This document shows positions 1 through 8,337 of a DNA stretch of 64,000 nucleotides, piece by piece. The stretch's first letter is position 1. Every line of letters begins with the position of its first letter. The position numbers were made by a program, and so were the translations under genes. This stretch comes from Lacrimispora defluvii. Its GTDB lineage: Bacteria; Bacillota; Clostridia; Lachnospirales; Lachnospiraceae. The DNA lies in contig JAAOXG010000003.1 of NCBI GenBank assembly GCA_013036995.1, positions 1-64,000 of the forward strand, read 5' to 3'. The notes below the pieces were generated by a model. The model saw only the letters and a program-made list of their open reading frames with translations. It was not told the origin of the DNA and ran no database searches.

Positions 1-438
1 CTTATAAATCATATCCTCCTTTGCTGCCATGATATTGACCAGATTGCGGAGTTTCGAAGCATCAAAGGGGGCGGCATTGATGTGGATATGGATACCGCAG
101 GAGGAATTCACAAATGCTCCGGCTTCCCGGAGCTTGCGAATCAATTCCTGCACAGTTTCGATATCCTGGTACTGGCAGATGGGACTGACCAGCTCCACGC
201 TGTAATTCCTGTCGGCGCTGATTTTTCTGCGGCCGTCTTTCTTTTGGCAATCAATACTGCCGTCGCTCATGACCTTCCATTTGCGCCGCTGGCTGTCACA
301 GGCATAATAGGCATCGTAGAAGCTGCCCTCATATTCTTTTGTCGTGCCGAAATGTTCGGCAATCACCTCGGCGGCGCGGCTTCGTGTAATCCCGGTCATT
401 TCAATTTCAATCCCGAAATTCTGACCTTGTATCTCCAT
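1..438 (-). CDS. Amidoligase-family protein, 3' end outside window
   Basis: Reading from ATG at 438 the frame stays open for 146 codons to the window edge, so the gene is cut by the window. The N-terminus (GIEIEMTGITRSRAAEVIAE), a VELVSPI motif and a CGIHIHIN motif match the putative amidoligase family (Amidoligase_2), an ATP-grasp/glutamine-synthetase-like fold predicted to form amide bonds. Such genes are common in Firmicutes ICEs next to VirB4. The substrate is unknown. It is the last gene visible of the minus-strand transfer operon, 13 bases downstream of the 452-955 gene. Confidence 0.8.
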   Translation of the reverse strand, partial: MEIQGQNFGIEIEMTGITRSRAAEVIAEHFGTTKEYEGSFYDAYYACDSQRRKWKVMSDGSIDCQKKDGRRKISADRNYSVELVSPICQYQDIETVQELIRKLREAGAFVNSSCGIHIHINAAPFDASKLRNLVNIMAAKEDMIYK

Positions 439-451
439 TTACCCACCGCCT

Positions 452-955
452 TTACCACATCCTGTGCTGCAGGGTAAGGTCTTTTTCCTGTGACAACCCT
501 GCTGTTTCCGCAGCAGAGTTGATGAATCCACACAGTCGTTCCCTGCGCCAGGTATCAATCAGGTACTGTCCGCATTCCTCATTGAGCGCATTGATTTTCA
601 AAACCGTATCCCGTACACACTCGGAGATAGCGACAGGATCACCTTCTGCGGATATGAGGTCATCGATGTATTCATCCAGAAGCTTTCCCATGAGGGACAC
701 ATCCTCCGGCGTATAATGGTAGCCTCCGGCGTAAGGGTTGGGGTATTCCTTTCCGTCCATACAGCACCGAAGATGCCCCAAAATAGCGGGGCGTTCTTCG
801 TGGTCCGCTTTTTGGTACTTCTCCATAAAAGCTAAAATATCCGCTTCCCGGTTCGGAGTGTAGCGGATAAAGGACAGCATATCTTCGAGGATACCCGCCT
901 TGTTTTCTTTCTGACTTTGAAGTCTGTCCATGACTTTTTCTCCCTTCTTCATCAT
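452..955 (-). CDS. Conserved ICE protein of unknown function
   Basis: 167 residues from the first Met; a second Met nine codons in (MDRLQ) is an alternative start. No signal peptide or membrane segment is visible and the protein is mostly predicted helical and charged. It overlaps the 3' end of the VirB4 gene by 4 bases, so it is probably translationally coupled to it, and is followed closely by the amidoligase. I do not recognise a domain. The place in the operon suggests an accessory role of the element rather than a structural one. Confidence 0.6.
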   Translation of the reverse strand: MMKKGEKVMDRLQSQKENKAGILEDMLSFIRYTPNREADILAFMEKYQKADHEERPAILGHLRCCMDGKEYPNPYAGGYHYTPEDVSLMGKLLDEYIDDLISAEGDPVAISECVRDTVLKINALNEECGQYLIDTWRRERLCGFINSAAETAGLSQEKDLTLQHRMW

Positions 956-2781
956 CTGCCACCCGCCTTTCCGAACAGCTTTTCCTTGTAGGCAGGGGCA
1001 TGGACCGCAAGGTTATACCGCTCAATGCCGCACTTATACAGGCACACACCACGCTGGGGAAAGCGGATTAGGTTGTATTCGGATTCCTCTAACTGCAGGC
1101 TGTCGATATAAAACTGCTTGTCGATGTTTCCGGCGTTGAAGAGGAAAGCATGGGTCGGGATAGAGAACAGCGGTTTCGTCAGCTCTCGGATGCCTTCGAT
1201 ATTGAAGTCCTCCAAATTCTGAGATGCCAGAATAACAGCCGACTCCTTCTTTCGCACACGCTTCATGAAATTTCGGATATACTCAATCGCAGTCAGATTG
1301 GACAGGAACAGATACAGCTCATCAATCGAGGCGGCAGTGTTCCCCTCGGTCAGCAGCTTGTCGCTCATGAAGGAAAGTACATTGAACAGCAGGGCGTTCT
1401 TGACATTCTTACTGGCCTGCAGCAGTCCCTTGACGCCAAATACAATAAAGCGGTCGGAGGTCACATTGGTGTGGCCGTTGAAGAATTTACTCTCAGCACC
1501 CATACACATGGAGTGGAGCCCCAGCAGAATTTCCTGCAGCAGTTCCTGTGGGTAGAGCTGATATTTGGTTTTGTCATATCCCCTGAACTCATCATCAATG
1601 AGAGCGTAAAGGTCAGACAGGATGGGATAGTCTGTGGCTGTAAGGCTCCTGAAATCGGTGCGGTCGCTGATGCCGAACTTTTCGTACAGCTTGCCCAGCA
1701 TGATTTCAATGGCGTCAATATGGCGGTCGGAGAAATCCTTATAACAGCGGAAAAAATCCTTGAGAAAGGAAATGTGCTGACTGAGTTTGGTGGACTGGCG
1801 GAATGCCTGGGGCGCATCGGTATCCTCCGGGCTGCCTCCTTCATCCCATGTTTTAGGCTCCAGCGGATTGATCCGGTATTGCCCGCTCATCAGGTCTATG
1901 AAACAGCCGAAGTTCTCCGCGAGGTCAATGTATTCATGTTCCGGATCAAGGCACAGGATGGCCTTGCCCGATTCGAGGATGTTGCAGAGGATGAGCTTGA
2001 GAAGATAGCTCTTGCCCTGGCCGGAGTTGCCGAGGATCAAAATGTTCGCATTCGTCTTGTCATCGTCACGCTTATCAAAGTCCACGATGATATTTGAGCC
2101 AAATTTATCCCGGCCAAGATAGAAACCGTGGGGATCGGTCTTGCCTGAGTAATTGAACGGATAGAGGTTTGCCACCGAACTGGCGGGCAAAACCCGTTCA
2201 AACTGGCTGCCGAACACATTTCGTCCCGCAGGGCCGACCGAGAGAAAGCCCTCCCGCTGGCGAAGCATGAGCCGGTCCACATTGAGCTTTGAGCGGACCA
2301 GCTCGGTCAGAACATCGGTCTGGAGGAGTTTTAAATCGTCCAAATTGTTCGCTGAAAGCTCAAGAAACACAGCGCAGTGCAGGAGCGGCTCACGGTTTCG
2401 GTGCATGGAGGATACCAGTGTGACCACATCCTGCAAGTTGCTTTCAGCGGTGACTGTCTGCTGGAGGTCATTGGTGCTGCTCTTATCCATGCGATTTTTA
2501 TTGGCGGCGTTGTGAATGATTCTCTTTTCCTCGGCCGCCGTTACCTGTCTGGTGTAGATGCGCAGGGTTACGCCGTCCTTTTCCCCAAGATGGCGCAGGA
2601 TAGCCTGCTCATCGGTTGCGGTAGGGTACTCACGGAGAGCCCAGACACACCGATAGGTGTTGCCGCATATAAAATAATCCGTATTGAACTTGATGATGCC
2701 CGGTGCGATCATGTCAAGGAAATCCTTGATTTTCGGCTCTACAGTTGAAATATCAGCCTTTGTTTTTCTGATTTTAGGCAT
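952..2781 (-). CDS. virB4: VirB4-like conjugation ATPase
   Basis: 609 residues. The start at 2781 is chosen because AGGAGG lies about 9 bases upstream; an in-frame extension to 2832 lacks a site. Walker A is GNSGQGKS at residues 251-258, followed by LDPEHEY (278-284), and the Walker B-type SIDELYLFL lies near 485-493 with a later ASQN sensor motif. It would power substrate transfer and pilus assembly of the type IV secretion apparatus at the membrane. It is shorter than full VirB4 proteins (about 800 residues). The missing N-terminal part appears to be the separate 200-residue gene just upstream (2866-3468). Confidence 0.9.
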   Translation of the reverse strand: MPKIRKTKADISTVEPKIKDFLDMIAPGIIKFNTDYFICGNTYRCVWALREYPTATDEQAILRHLGEKDGVTLRIYTRQVTAAEEKRIIHNAANKNRMDKSSTNDLQQTVTAESNLQDVVTLVSSMHRNREPLLHCAVFLELSANNLDDLKLLQTDVLTELVRSKLNVDRLMLRQREGFLSVGPAGRNVFGSQFERVLPASSVANLYPFNYSGKTDPHGFYLGRDKFGSNIIVDFDKRDDDKTNANILILGNSGQGKSYLLKLILCNILESGKAILCLDPEHEYIDLAENFGCFIDLMSGQYRINPLEPKTWDEGGSPEDTDAPQAFRQSTKLSQHISFLKDFFRCYKDFSDRHIDAIEIMLGKLYEKFGISDRTDFRSLTATDYPILSDLYALIDDEFRGYDKTKYQLYPQELLQEILLGLHSMCMGAESKFFNGHTNVTSDRFIVFGVKGLLQASKNVKNALLFNVLSFMSDKLLTEGNTAASIDELYLFLSNLTAIEYIRNFMKRVRKKESAVILASQNLEDFNIEGIRELTKPLFSIPTHAFLFNAGNIDKQFYIDSLQLEESEYNLIRFPQRGVCLYKCGIERYNLAVHAPAYKEKLFGKAGGR

Positions 2782-2865
2782 GAAAAAATACCTCCTGTCC
2801 AGCCGAGGGAGGTTCCATGCCTTTGACCGCAAGGTATCTCCCTACGGCCGTTGATTGAATTTTAC

Positions 2866-3468
2866 TTATTCTCCGAGAATTACCCAGCGTTCCCCATCAT
2901 AATCCTCGTACATTTCAGTGGTGACATTTTGCTCATAGTAGACTCCAAGCAGGCGCTTGATATCGGTTTCACCGGCTCTGCGCGCAGTAAAGCCCTGATC
3001 CTTGAGGCTCTTTTCGATGCGGGAGAGGTAGGGCCCTACATCCTTTTCTTTTTCTCCACGCAGGCGGATGATGATTAAAAATTTCCGCGCTGTTGCCATC
3101 TGCACTTGCATACGGTCAAGGGCGGTCATGTCCTGTGCCAGCAGCTTTCGGATGACAGGGTTCTGCTCGGCATCCATCCTGGCTTTCAGATAGTTCTTGT
3201 TATCCTCAAAATTCTCACGGCTGTTAAGGCACAGCATTTCAATATCGGAGATGCCCTTAAGCACATTCATAAGGGCATAAATCCTTGCCCCAATGCTGGA
3301 ATCGGACAGGACGCTGATGTTGGTGGGTTTAACCATAAAAAATACCAGGTCACCGTGGGGAGTTACAAGGCTGTAGCCTGTGATGTCCTCGATGCCGATG
3401 AGCTGGCGGGTGGAGGCTTTCTCCCTCGCCTCCTGTTTCTTTTTTCTGTTCATATTCATGCCCTCCAT
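2866..3468 (-). CDS. Conjugation protein, likely detached N-terminal part of VirB4
   Basis: 200 residues (starts at Met1, Met4 or Met6 are possible). There is no membrane segment. The middle part (STRQLIGIEDITGYSLVTPH, then ARKFLIIIRL) resembles the N-terminal module of TraC/VirB4 proteins in Gram-positive elements. It lies between the small membrane protein and the VirB4 ATPase, the order seen in CTn-type elements. I infer that it partners with the 609-residue ATPase to make a complete VirB4. It could also be an independent cytosolic transfer factor. Confidence 0.6.
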   Translation of the reverse strand: MEGMNMNRKKKQEAREKASTRQLIGIEDITGYSLVTPHGDLVFFMVKPTNISVLSDSSIGARIYALMNVLKGISDIEMLCLNSRENFEDNKNYLKARMDAEQNPVIRKLLAQDMTALDRMQVQMATARKFLIIIRLRGEKEKDVGPYLSRIEKSLKDQGFTARRAGETDIKRLLGVYYEQNVTTEMYEDYDGERWVILGE

Positions 3469-3713
3469 TCATAGGACTGTTGCTTGCCAAAGAAGAAAGC
3501 GGCGGCATAGCGGATAAAATCGAGGATGCTCACGTCCTCGAAACGTATGGATAAAAAGGCATAGAGCACCGTCAGGACGATGGGCGGAAGCCAGCCGAGC
3601 TGGGAAAGGGCAAAGACAGAAATCAGGCATCCGATGCCGATGATTCCGATGTCCCGCAGTTCCCACAGCCACAGGGTAGCCTTTGATTTTAGGTTGTCAG
3701 GGTACATATACAT
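3456..3713 (-). CDS. VirB3/PrgI-like small membrane protein
   Basis: 85 residues with two hydrophobic segments (about 22-40 and 45-60), the shape of VirB3/PrgI proteins that sit beside VirB4 in the inner membrane part of type IV secretion systems. It overlaps the next gene by 13 bases and follows the C5 methyltransferase. The call rests on size, topology and gene order, not on a recognised motif. Confidence 0.65.
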   Translation of the reverse strand: MYMYPDNLKSKATLWLWELRDIGIIGIGCLISVFALSQLGWLPPIVLTVLYAFLSIRFEDVSILDFIRYAAAFFFGKQQSYEWRA

Positions 3714-3718
3714 GGGAG

Positions 3719-6076
3719 CTATTCCTCCTGTTCCTCATGGATTTTTTGCAAAAAATATGCGATACCCCGGAGGACAAAGTCCACGCACGGTATCGCTACG
3801 CTGTTGCCAAGTGCCTTATATCTGGCACTGTCCGATGCCCCCGGTATCAGCGTCCAGCCATCGGGGAAGCCCTGGAGCCGCTCACATTCCAGAGGGGTAA
3901 GCCTGCGGATGAGGTTGCGCCCATTCTCTTTTACAAGATTTTCGCTTCCGCCTCCGTTGTCACCTCCCTGGGCACGCAGGGTAGTACAGCCCTCTGCATA
4001 GTTGCCATATTGTGATTGGCCGAAGATTTCAGGCTGACAAATGAGATCAGTGGCATCCTTATGCTGCCTTGCACTCTGTGTGGCTACCACATCATTTTCA
4101 GAAAACTCATCGCTCCGTTGGCGGCTGAATACCGCATGGCGGTCGCTGGTGGTAATGGTATAGCTGATATCCGGCTGACAGCCCAATCCATTGCCGCCGT
4201 TTTCCGGCTCCCGGTCGATGGTGTTACCAGCAATGCAGATGGTTTCCTGCAAAATGGGACTTCCCACGAGTGGGACATTGTTGCCGCCGGTACCGTAGGT
4301 CGATGTTACGGTAGGGGCTACCTCCAAAGGTCCGTTATATCTGCAATCCTTGGCGTGGTTATCAAACAGCACCGGCTGGTTGTTTCCGCTCATGCCCGCG
4401 CTGGCCGTAATGGTTGGGCAGACGCCGACGCCGATTTCTGCGCCGCCCTGCTGGGTCGCCATGACCAGTGGCTGATGCCCATGCTCCTGGGCGCGGAGCG
4501 TACCTGTGATGTCCTCGGTGCAGTGCATCTGGCTGCCGCCCTGATCGTTAAGGCAGAGCACCGATGGGGCAGTCCCCGTTTTAATCGTGGGTGAACACTC
4601 TGCCTGATAACCGATTCCTCTGGCTTCGGCACTGGCATTGCCGCAGAATCCTGCGGTAAGCACACAGGGATAGCCCTGTCCGGCCTGACCGCCGCCGCTG
4701 GTGATGGAGGTATGAACCTCCGGAGTGAGAAAGCAGTCCCCGTCACCCTTGCTGACAACTCCTGCCGCAAACAGAAGTCCTGCCGGGTTTCTTCCGCCGC
4801 CGCCGTCCGCTCCGGCAAGAGTGGGCGCCACACCCTCCGGCGTGAACACACGGCTTTGCTGGGCATCCCAGCCATTCAGACAGTTCGGTTGGGATACAAG
4901 GGGAGGATGGCCTCCCATGCCCGCACGGAGAGTAGGCGTTACTTCTTCAGTGATATCCATGCGTTCTCCGCCATGATCGTTTAAACATATCAGCGGTTGC
5001 TGGGTGACAAACGTCTGCATTTGCATATTGCGGGTTGCCAGCAGGGCGCCTGATATTCCATTGAGGTCAATCACCTCATCCCTTTGGTTGACATGAAAGG
5101 TGCTGATTTTTTCAGAATCTGCCACAAAGGTTTGCTGTTTCATGCCGGGTTGTGCGCCCAAGGCTCCGGCTACATCGTGGAGGTCCCGTACTTCATCACG
5201 CTGGTTGGCAGCAAAGGCTATCGCCGTTTTTTCTTCTGTCTGTATATATCCATGCCCGCCGCCTTCGCCGCTATAGAGAGCGGGCCATGTTCCTGTTTCC
5301 TCAAAAATGCGACGGCTCTGTACATCCCATGGAGTCAGGCAAGACCCGACTGTATCGTCAGCGCTTCCCGGAGCTGGGGCGGCAGTTCCTTGCCCCTGGC
5401 TTCCGCTCTCCGCAATATCCCCAAACAGGCCGTCTTGCTTAAATAGTATTTCGGGTGCGGTTGTGCCTCCAAAATCTGCGACAAGGAAGATGCGACGGCG
5501 ACGCTGGGCGACTCCCCAGAATTGAGCGTCCAAGACACGCCAAGCCAAGCTGAATTCAGTTCCCAATATGACAGCCCCAGCAGATTCCCAGCGCCCGGAC
5601 TCAGGTCGAGGCACATCACAGGTACTATGCTTAATGCGGACGATCTCCTCGATGACCGCCCGGAAGTCCTCGCCGTCTGCGGAGCTGAAGGCTCCGGGGA
5701 CATTCTCCCAAACGAGGTATCGAGGTCGAACAAGGTGAGCTGGTACGTTTCGCTGTTCATCTGATTTTCTCATCTCCTTCGTGATCCGAGTCTGCTCCAT
5801 GAATAGACCGGAGCGTTCCCCGGCAAGTCCGGCACGCTGCCCAGCCACACTCAGGTCCTGGCATGGGCTGCCCCCGCAGATGACATCCACAGATGGCAGT
5901 GCCGCTCCGTCAAGTTTTGTGATATCCCCGACATGGAGCATTTCAGGGAATCGGATTTTTGTCACTTCAATGGGAAAGGATTCGATTTCACTTGCCCATA
6001 AGGGGGTGATGCCGTTGCGGACAGCAGCAAGCGGGAAGCCTCCGATCCCATCGAAGAGGCTCCCCATCGTCATCAT
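3719..6076 (-). CDS. C5 cytosine DNA methyltransferase with a long repeat insert
   Basis: 785 residues, about twice the usual length. Motif I (DGIGG, 9-13), motif IV with the catalytic Cys72 (GGSPCQ), motif VI (ENV, 124-126) and motif VIII (QRRRR, 191-195) form the N-terminal half. Motifs IX-X (LTPLECERLQGFPDGW from 726; GNSVAIP 757-763) close the protein. Between them are about 500 residues of degenerate repeats (patterns like APTL-AG-GG--PLV, and GNTIDR...TTSDRHAV) in place of a normal target-recognition domain. It probably protects the element against host restriction. Start and the stop of the upstream gene overlap as TGATG. A second ORF lies inside it at 5335-5760. Confidence 0.9.
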   Translation of the reverse strand: MMTMGSLFDGIGGFPLAAVRNGITPLWASEIESFPIEVTKIRFPEMLHVGDITKLDGAALPSVDVICGGSPCQDLSVAGQRAGLAGERSGLFMEQTRITKEMRKSDEQRNVPAHLVRPRYLVWENVPGAFSSADGEDFRAVIEEIVRIKHSTCDVPRPESGRWESAGAVILGTEFSLAWRVLDAQFWGVAQRRRRIFLVADFGGTTAPEILFKQDGLFGDIAESGSQGQGTAAPAPGSADDTVGSCLTPWDVQSRRIFEETGTWPALYSGEGGGHGYIQTEEKTAIAFAANQRDEVRDLHDVAGALGAQPGMKQQTFVADSEKISTFHVNQRDEVIDLNGISGALLATRNMQMQTFVTQQPLICLNDHGGERMDITEEVTPTLRAGMGGHPPLVSQPNCLNGWDAQQSRVFTPEGVAPTLAGADGGGGRNPAGLLFAAGVVSKGDGDCFLTPEVHTSITSGGGQAGQGYPCVLTAGFCGNASAEARGIGYQAECSPTIKTGTAPSVLCLNDQGGSQMHCTEDITGTLRAQEHGHQPLVMATQQGGAEIGVGVCPTITASAGMSGNNQPVLFDNHAKDCRYNGPLEVAPTVTSTYGTGGNNVPLVGSPILQETICIAGNTIDREPENGGNGLGCQPDISYTITTSDRHAVFSRQRSDEFSENDVVATQSARQHKDATDLICQPEIFGQSQYGNYAEGCTTLRAQGGDNGGGSENLVKENGRNLIRRLTPLECERLQGFPDGWTLIPGASDSARYKALGNSVAIPCVDFVLRGIAYFLQKIHEEQEE
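5335..5760 (-). CDS. Candidate overlapping gene inside the methyltransferase gene
   Basis: 141 residues in the frame shifted by +1 relative to the methyltransferase, same strand, wholly inside it. It has ATG preceded by AAGGAG 13 bases upstream. The protein looks real, not a shadow: YQLTLFDLDTSFGR at the start, WELNSAWLGVSWTLNSG in the middle, and SLSQILEAQPHPKYYLS...CLGILRRAEARGKELPPQL at the end. I recall very similar hypothetical proteins encoded with or across C5 methyltransferases in phages and mobile elements. No function is known to me. It overlaps the part coding methyltransferase motifs VI and VIII. Confidence 0.55.
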   Translation of the reverse strand: MNSETYQLTLFDLDTSFGRMSPEPSAPQTARTSGRSSRRSSALSIVPVMCLDLSPGAGNLLGLSYWELNSAWLGVSWTLNSGESPSVAVASSLSQILEAQPHPKYYLSKTACLGILRRAEARGKELPPQLREALTIQSGLA

Positions 6077-6459
6077 CAGACCATCCTCATAGCCTGTTCG
6101 GGAGCCTCGGCCGGTGCATTGTTTTTTACTCTGCCTATGGCAAAGCCGTTTTCCTGTTCCGTTACCCGGCGTACCGGGATTCCGAGCCTGCCCGCTTCCT
6201 CGATTTCAAGGTGCATTCCCAGCGAGAGATGGTCGCCGTAACACCATAACTCGTCACAGCGGGGGAGCATGACAAGCCCCATATCAAGGCCCGCCTGACG
6301 CTCCTGTGGATTGGAATCATCAAGGAGTTGCGGGTATAACAGATGAGGCGCAAAAAAAGCGTGCCCCTCGCCCATTGCATGGCGGCACGCTCTCTTAGCA
6401 AACTCGGTATTCTTTTCGATGTCCCCAGCATAGGGGGACGCCACATAAATCAATTTCAT
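6076..6459 (-). CDS. DUF4406 family, nucleoside deoxyribosyltransferase-like protein
   Basis: 127 residues from ATG at 6459 (AAAGGA upstream); the frame is open further upstream but that part is a shadow of the VirB6-like gene. The N-terminus MKLIYVASPYAGDIEKN and the pattern HLLYPQLLDD...M..CDELWCYG are typical of DUF4406, related to nucleoside 2-deoxyribosyltransferases. Such genes often sit beside phage and ICE methyltransferases. Here the stop overlaps the methyltransferase start. A role in nucleotide metabolism or base modification is inference only. Confidence 0.75.
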   Translation of the reverse strand: MKLIYVASPYAGDIEKNTEFAKRACRHAMGEGHAFFAPHLLYPQLLDDSNPQERQAGLDMGLVMLPRCDELWCYGDHLSLGMHLEIEEAGRLGIPVRRVTEQENGFAIGRVKNNAPAEAPEQAMRMV

Positions 6460-6479
6460 AGGCTTTTTTCCTTTCTGCG

Positions 6480-7385
6480 TTATTTCGGTGCTACCGCCTG
6501 CACCACGGTTCTGGTGGTGTTCACAGCGGCCTGCGCCGTATACACAGCACTCATCACATTGGCCCTTGTGCTGGTGTCCAGCCCGAAGGCTCCGGCAATC
6601 CTCGGCACTTCCCCTGCGGAAAGCATCAGCCCAAGCCCCAGCAGGGCGTGGGTTCTCAGGACCATAAGCCCTGCGGCAAGGATGGTCGCCTGCAAAAATG
6701 TAGTGAGGCACAGGCCGATGATCTGCTTGCACCACTGTGTAAATCCGTCAATGTAACCGCGGGGAACGGAGAACATATACAGGCTGCCCACGGCAATCTG
6801 GATCAGCAAAATACCCCCGCGCTTTAAGTTGGCGAAAAAGACTTTAATCACTGCGTATCCCATCATGATAATCATAAATAGCATCATAATGGGGTTTGTA
6901 ATGGTTGACAGTCCTCCAAATACGCCGGAGCCCATGGCACCGCCGATATCTGCGGAACTGCCAAGCTCTGCAATGATGTTTCCCGCAAGGTCGCCGAAAC
7001 TGCTACCGTATCCAGTGATTCCTGCCGTGAGGCTGCTCTGGAGATTGACCGAGAGCTTGAACAGCTCCACCGGCACAATTGTAAAAAGAGACACCGCCAT
7101 AAAGCCTTTGATAGCGTTTAAGGCGGCGTCCTTTATGCTGCCTCGGCCGTGCTGGTACTCAATGCCGGTTTCAAACATCGACACCACAAGCCCGGTTCCG
7201 TACAGCGCCCAAGCCAGATACGAAAAAAACAGGACGATGGACTGTACCCATTCCATGGAGAACAGCTCCACGCCCATGTTTCCCATCTGAGCAAAAAAGT
7301 CGGCAAGAAAACCGACCACTTGTCCGTAGAGCCATTCGATGATCTGATCCAAAACAGTTCCAAGGACAAAATCCCATATAAACAT
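6480..7385 (-). CDS. VirB6/TrbL-like polytopic conjugation protein
   Basis: 301 residues from ATG at 7385, which has GGGAGGTGA 8 bases upstream; the in-frame extension to 7430 has none. About six hydrophobic segments are visible, including VQSIVLFFSYLAWALYGTG, a long Gly-rich stretch (GGAMGSGVFGGLSTITNP) and IMMLFMIIMMGYAVIKVFF. This is the TrbL/VirB6 type found in CTn elements. It would form part of the inner-membrane DNA transfer channel. Its place before the methyltransferase and VirB3/VirB4-like genes matches those elements. Confidence 0.8.
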   Translation of the reverse strand: MFIWDFVLGTVLDQIIEWLYGQVVGFLADFFAQMGNMGVELFSMEWVQSIVLFFSYLAWALYGTGLVVSMFETGIEYQHGRGSIKDAALNAIKGFMAVSLFTIVPVELFKLSVNLQSSLTAGITGYGSSFGDLAGNIIAELGSSADIGGAMGSGVFGGLSTITNPIMMLFMIIMMGYAVIKVFFANLKRGGILLIQIAVGSLYMFSVPRGYIDGFTQWCKQIIGLCLTTFLQATILAAGLMVLRTHALLGLGLMLSAGEVPRIAGAFGLDTSTRANVMSAVYTAQAAVNTTRTVVQAVAPK

Positions 7386-7417
7386 TTGAGGTTCACCTCC
7401 CTCAAGACATAAAAAAT

Positions 7418-7443
7418 CACACCACAACAATACTGGCGGTGTG
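7418..7443 (-). terminator. Weak intrinsic terminator or attenuator
   Basis: On the minus strand CACACC and GGTGTG pair across a 14-base loop and are followed by ATTTTTTA. It lies between the 7476-7913 gene and the VirB6-like gene, so it may reduce read-through rather than stop it. Confidence 0.4.
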
Positions 7444-7475
7444 TTCGTTCATCTTGTTCCTACTTATTGGTGTGC

Positions 7476-7913
7476 CTATGCCATGATTTGGGTCATGCTG
7501 TTGGATACAGCCTGTATCGGCTCCCGGAAAACCTCCAAGTAATTGTCCACCACATCAGTGAGCTTTTCAAAATCTGCGGGAGTCGGCTGATAGGCATACC
7601 ACTCCAGCTTGCCCTGATATACCCATAGATGTGGGGTGATTCCATCCTTGAAATTCGGGTTGTTTGCCACCGGCTTTCTTCCCAGCACTTCCTGAAAGCG
7701 GAGGAGGGCACTGTCCACCACTCCCTCATTTCGGTTGATAAGCGATACCTTGAGCGCCTCATATTTATCCGCATAGCCAAGGGTGACAAACTCAGCACGG
7801 ACACGAAGGTTGTCGCTGATTCTTCCATAACAGGTTCTGCCGACAAACCTTGCATCGGTGAAAACTGTATCATGGTCAAAGAGCTTTCGCAGTTCTTTTT
7901 CAAATGTAGTCAT
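7476..7913 (-). CDS. Conserved ICE protein of unknown function
   Basis: 145 residues starting at ATG 7913 with AGAAGGA upstream. It is soluble, with no signal or membrane segment. Features include HDTVFTDARFVGRTCYGRI, ITPHLWVYQGKLEWYAYQP and a helical tail. I have seen this kind of protein in Tn1549-like elements, always near the TrbL-like gene, but know no function. The metal-resistance cargo begins immediately behind its 5' end, on the other strand. Confidence 0.65.
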   Translation of the reverse strand: MTTFEKELRKLFDHDTVFTDARFVGRTCYGRISDNLRVRAEFVTLGYADKYEALKVSLINRNEGVVDSALLRFQEVLGRKPVANNPNFKDGITPHLWVYQGKLEWYAYQPTPADFEKLTDVVDNYLEVFREPIQAVSNSMTQIMA

Positions 7914-8038
7914 ACGCAGTTCCTTCTACATCCCAAGTATCTGCCAGTCAATACTTGTATAAGGACGGTGAACGAATTTTTGTTTTCAAACAAAGCCCTC
8001 CCTTTAATAAACGGCAAGTGACAAATTTTATATTTTAG

Positions 8039-8067
8039 TTGACAAACGAATGTCCTTTGCATATAAT
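8039..8067 (+). promoter_or_regulatory. Sigma-A promoter of the metal-resistance operon
   Basis: A -35 box TTGACA (8039-8044) and a -10 box TATAAT (8062-8067) are separated by exactly 17 bases, both perfect consensus. Transcription would start near 8074, about 50 bases before the riboswitch and 260 before the ATPase gene. Confidence 0.85.
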
Positions 8068-8120
8068 GTTCAGTAACCTCTTTGCACTGCATTACATTTC
8101 TTATGAAATGCGAGATCAAC

Positions 8121-8226
8121 AGTACAAACTGAGCAGGCGATGAACCGTCAACGGTTCGTGGGGCTGGGCCGGTCAAACGGCAGCAGATTGCATTTTGTGC
8201 GCATCTGTGGGACAGTAGTATGTTCC
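8121..8226 (+). ncRNA. NiCo (czcD-type) riboswitch
   Basis: The sequence carries the conserved blocks of NiCo riboswitches: CTGAGCAGGC (8129-8138), a hairpin with arms GAACCGT/ACGGTTC (8142-8157), GGGCTGGGCCGG...CGGC and a CAGAT/ATCTG stem followed by TGTGGGACAGT (8206-8216). The match to the structurally solved Erysipelotrichaceae NiCo RNA, as I remember it, is close block by block. The four-way junction binds Ni2+ or Co2+ cooperatively and switches on export genes. Here it sits between a consensus promoter and a P-type ATPase. Confidence 0.88.
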
Positions 8227-8267
8227 ATAGGTGCGCTATTTTTATACCATTTCGCACCCAATGGAAC
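8222..8267 (+). promoter_or_regulatory. Expression-platform hairpin of the riboswitch
   Basis: Arms GTTCCAT-GGTGCG (8222-8235) and CGCACC-ATGGAAC (8253-8267) can form a long stem directly behind the aptamer, using bases that follow the last conserved block. The right arm is not followed by a clear T run, so whether control is by transcription or otherwise is not evident. Confidence 0.5.
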
Positions 8268-8337
8268 AACCGACCTCTACTGCAAGTGCCATAGAGTTAT
8301 CCGAATCAAGCCGTAAGGCATAATGGAGGTAATTTTT

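Noticed and set aside
1150-2097. 315-codon open frame on the plus strand
   Set aside because: Antisense to the VirB4 gene with intact Walker motifs; no ribosome site.
4016-4594. 192-codon open frame on the plus strand
   Set aside because: Antisense to the repeat insert of the C5 methyltransferase; unlike the same-strand ORF at 5335-5760 it has no protein-like pattern or ribosome site that I can see.
7910-8269. 119-codon minus-strand open frame
   Set aside because: It covers the promoter and NiCo riboswitch of the plus-strand metal operon; no ribosome site.
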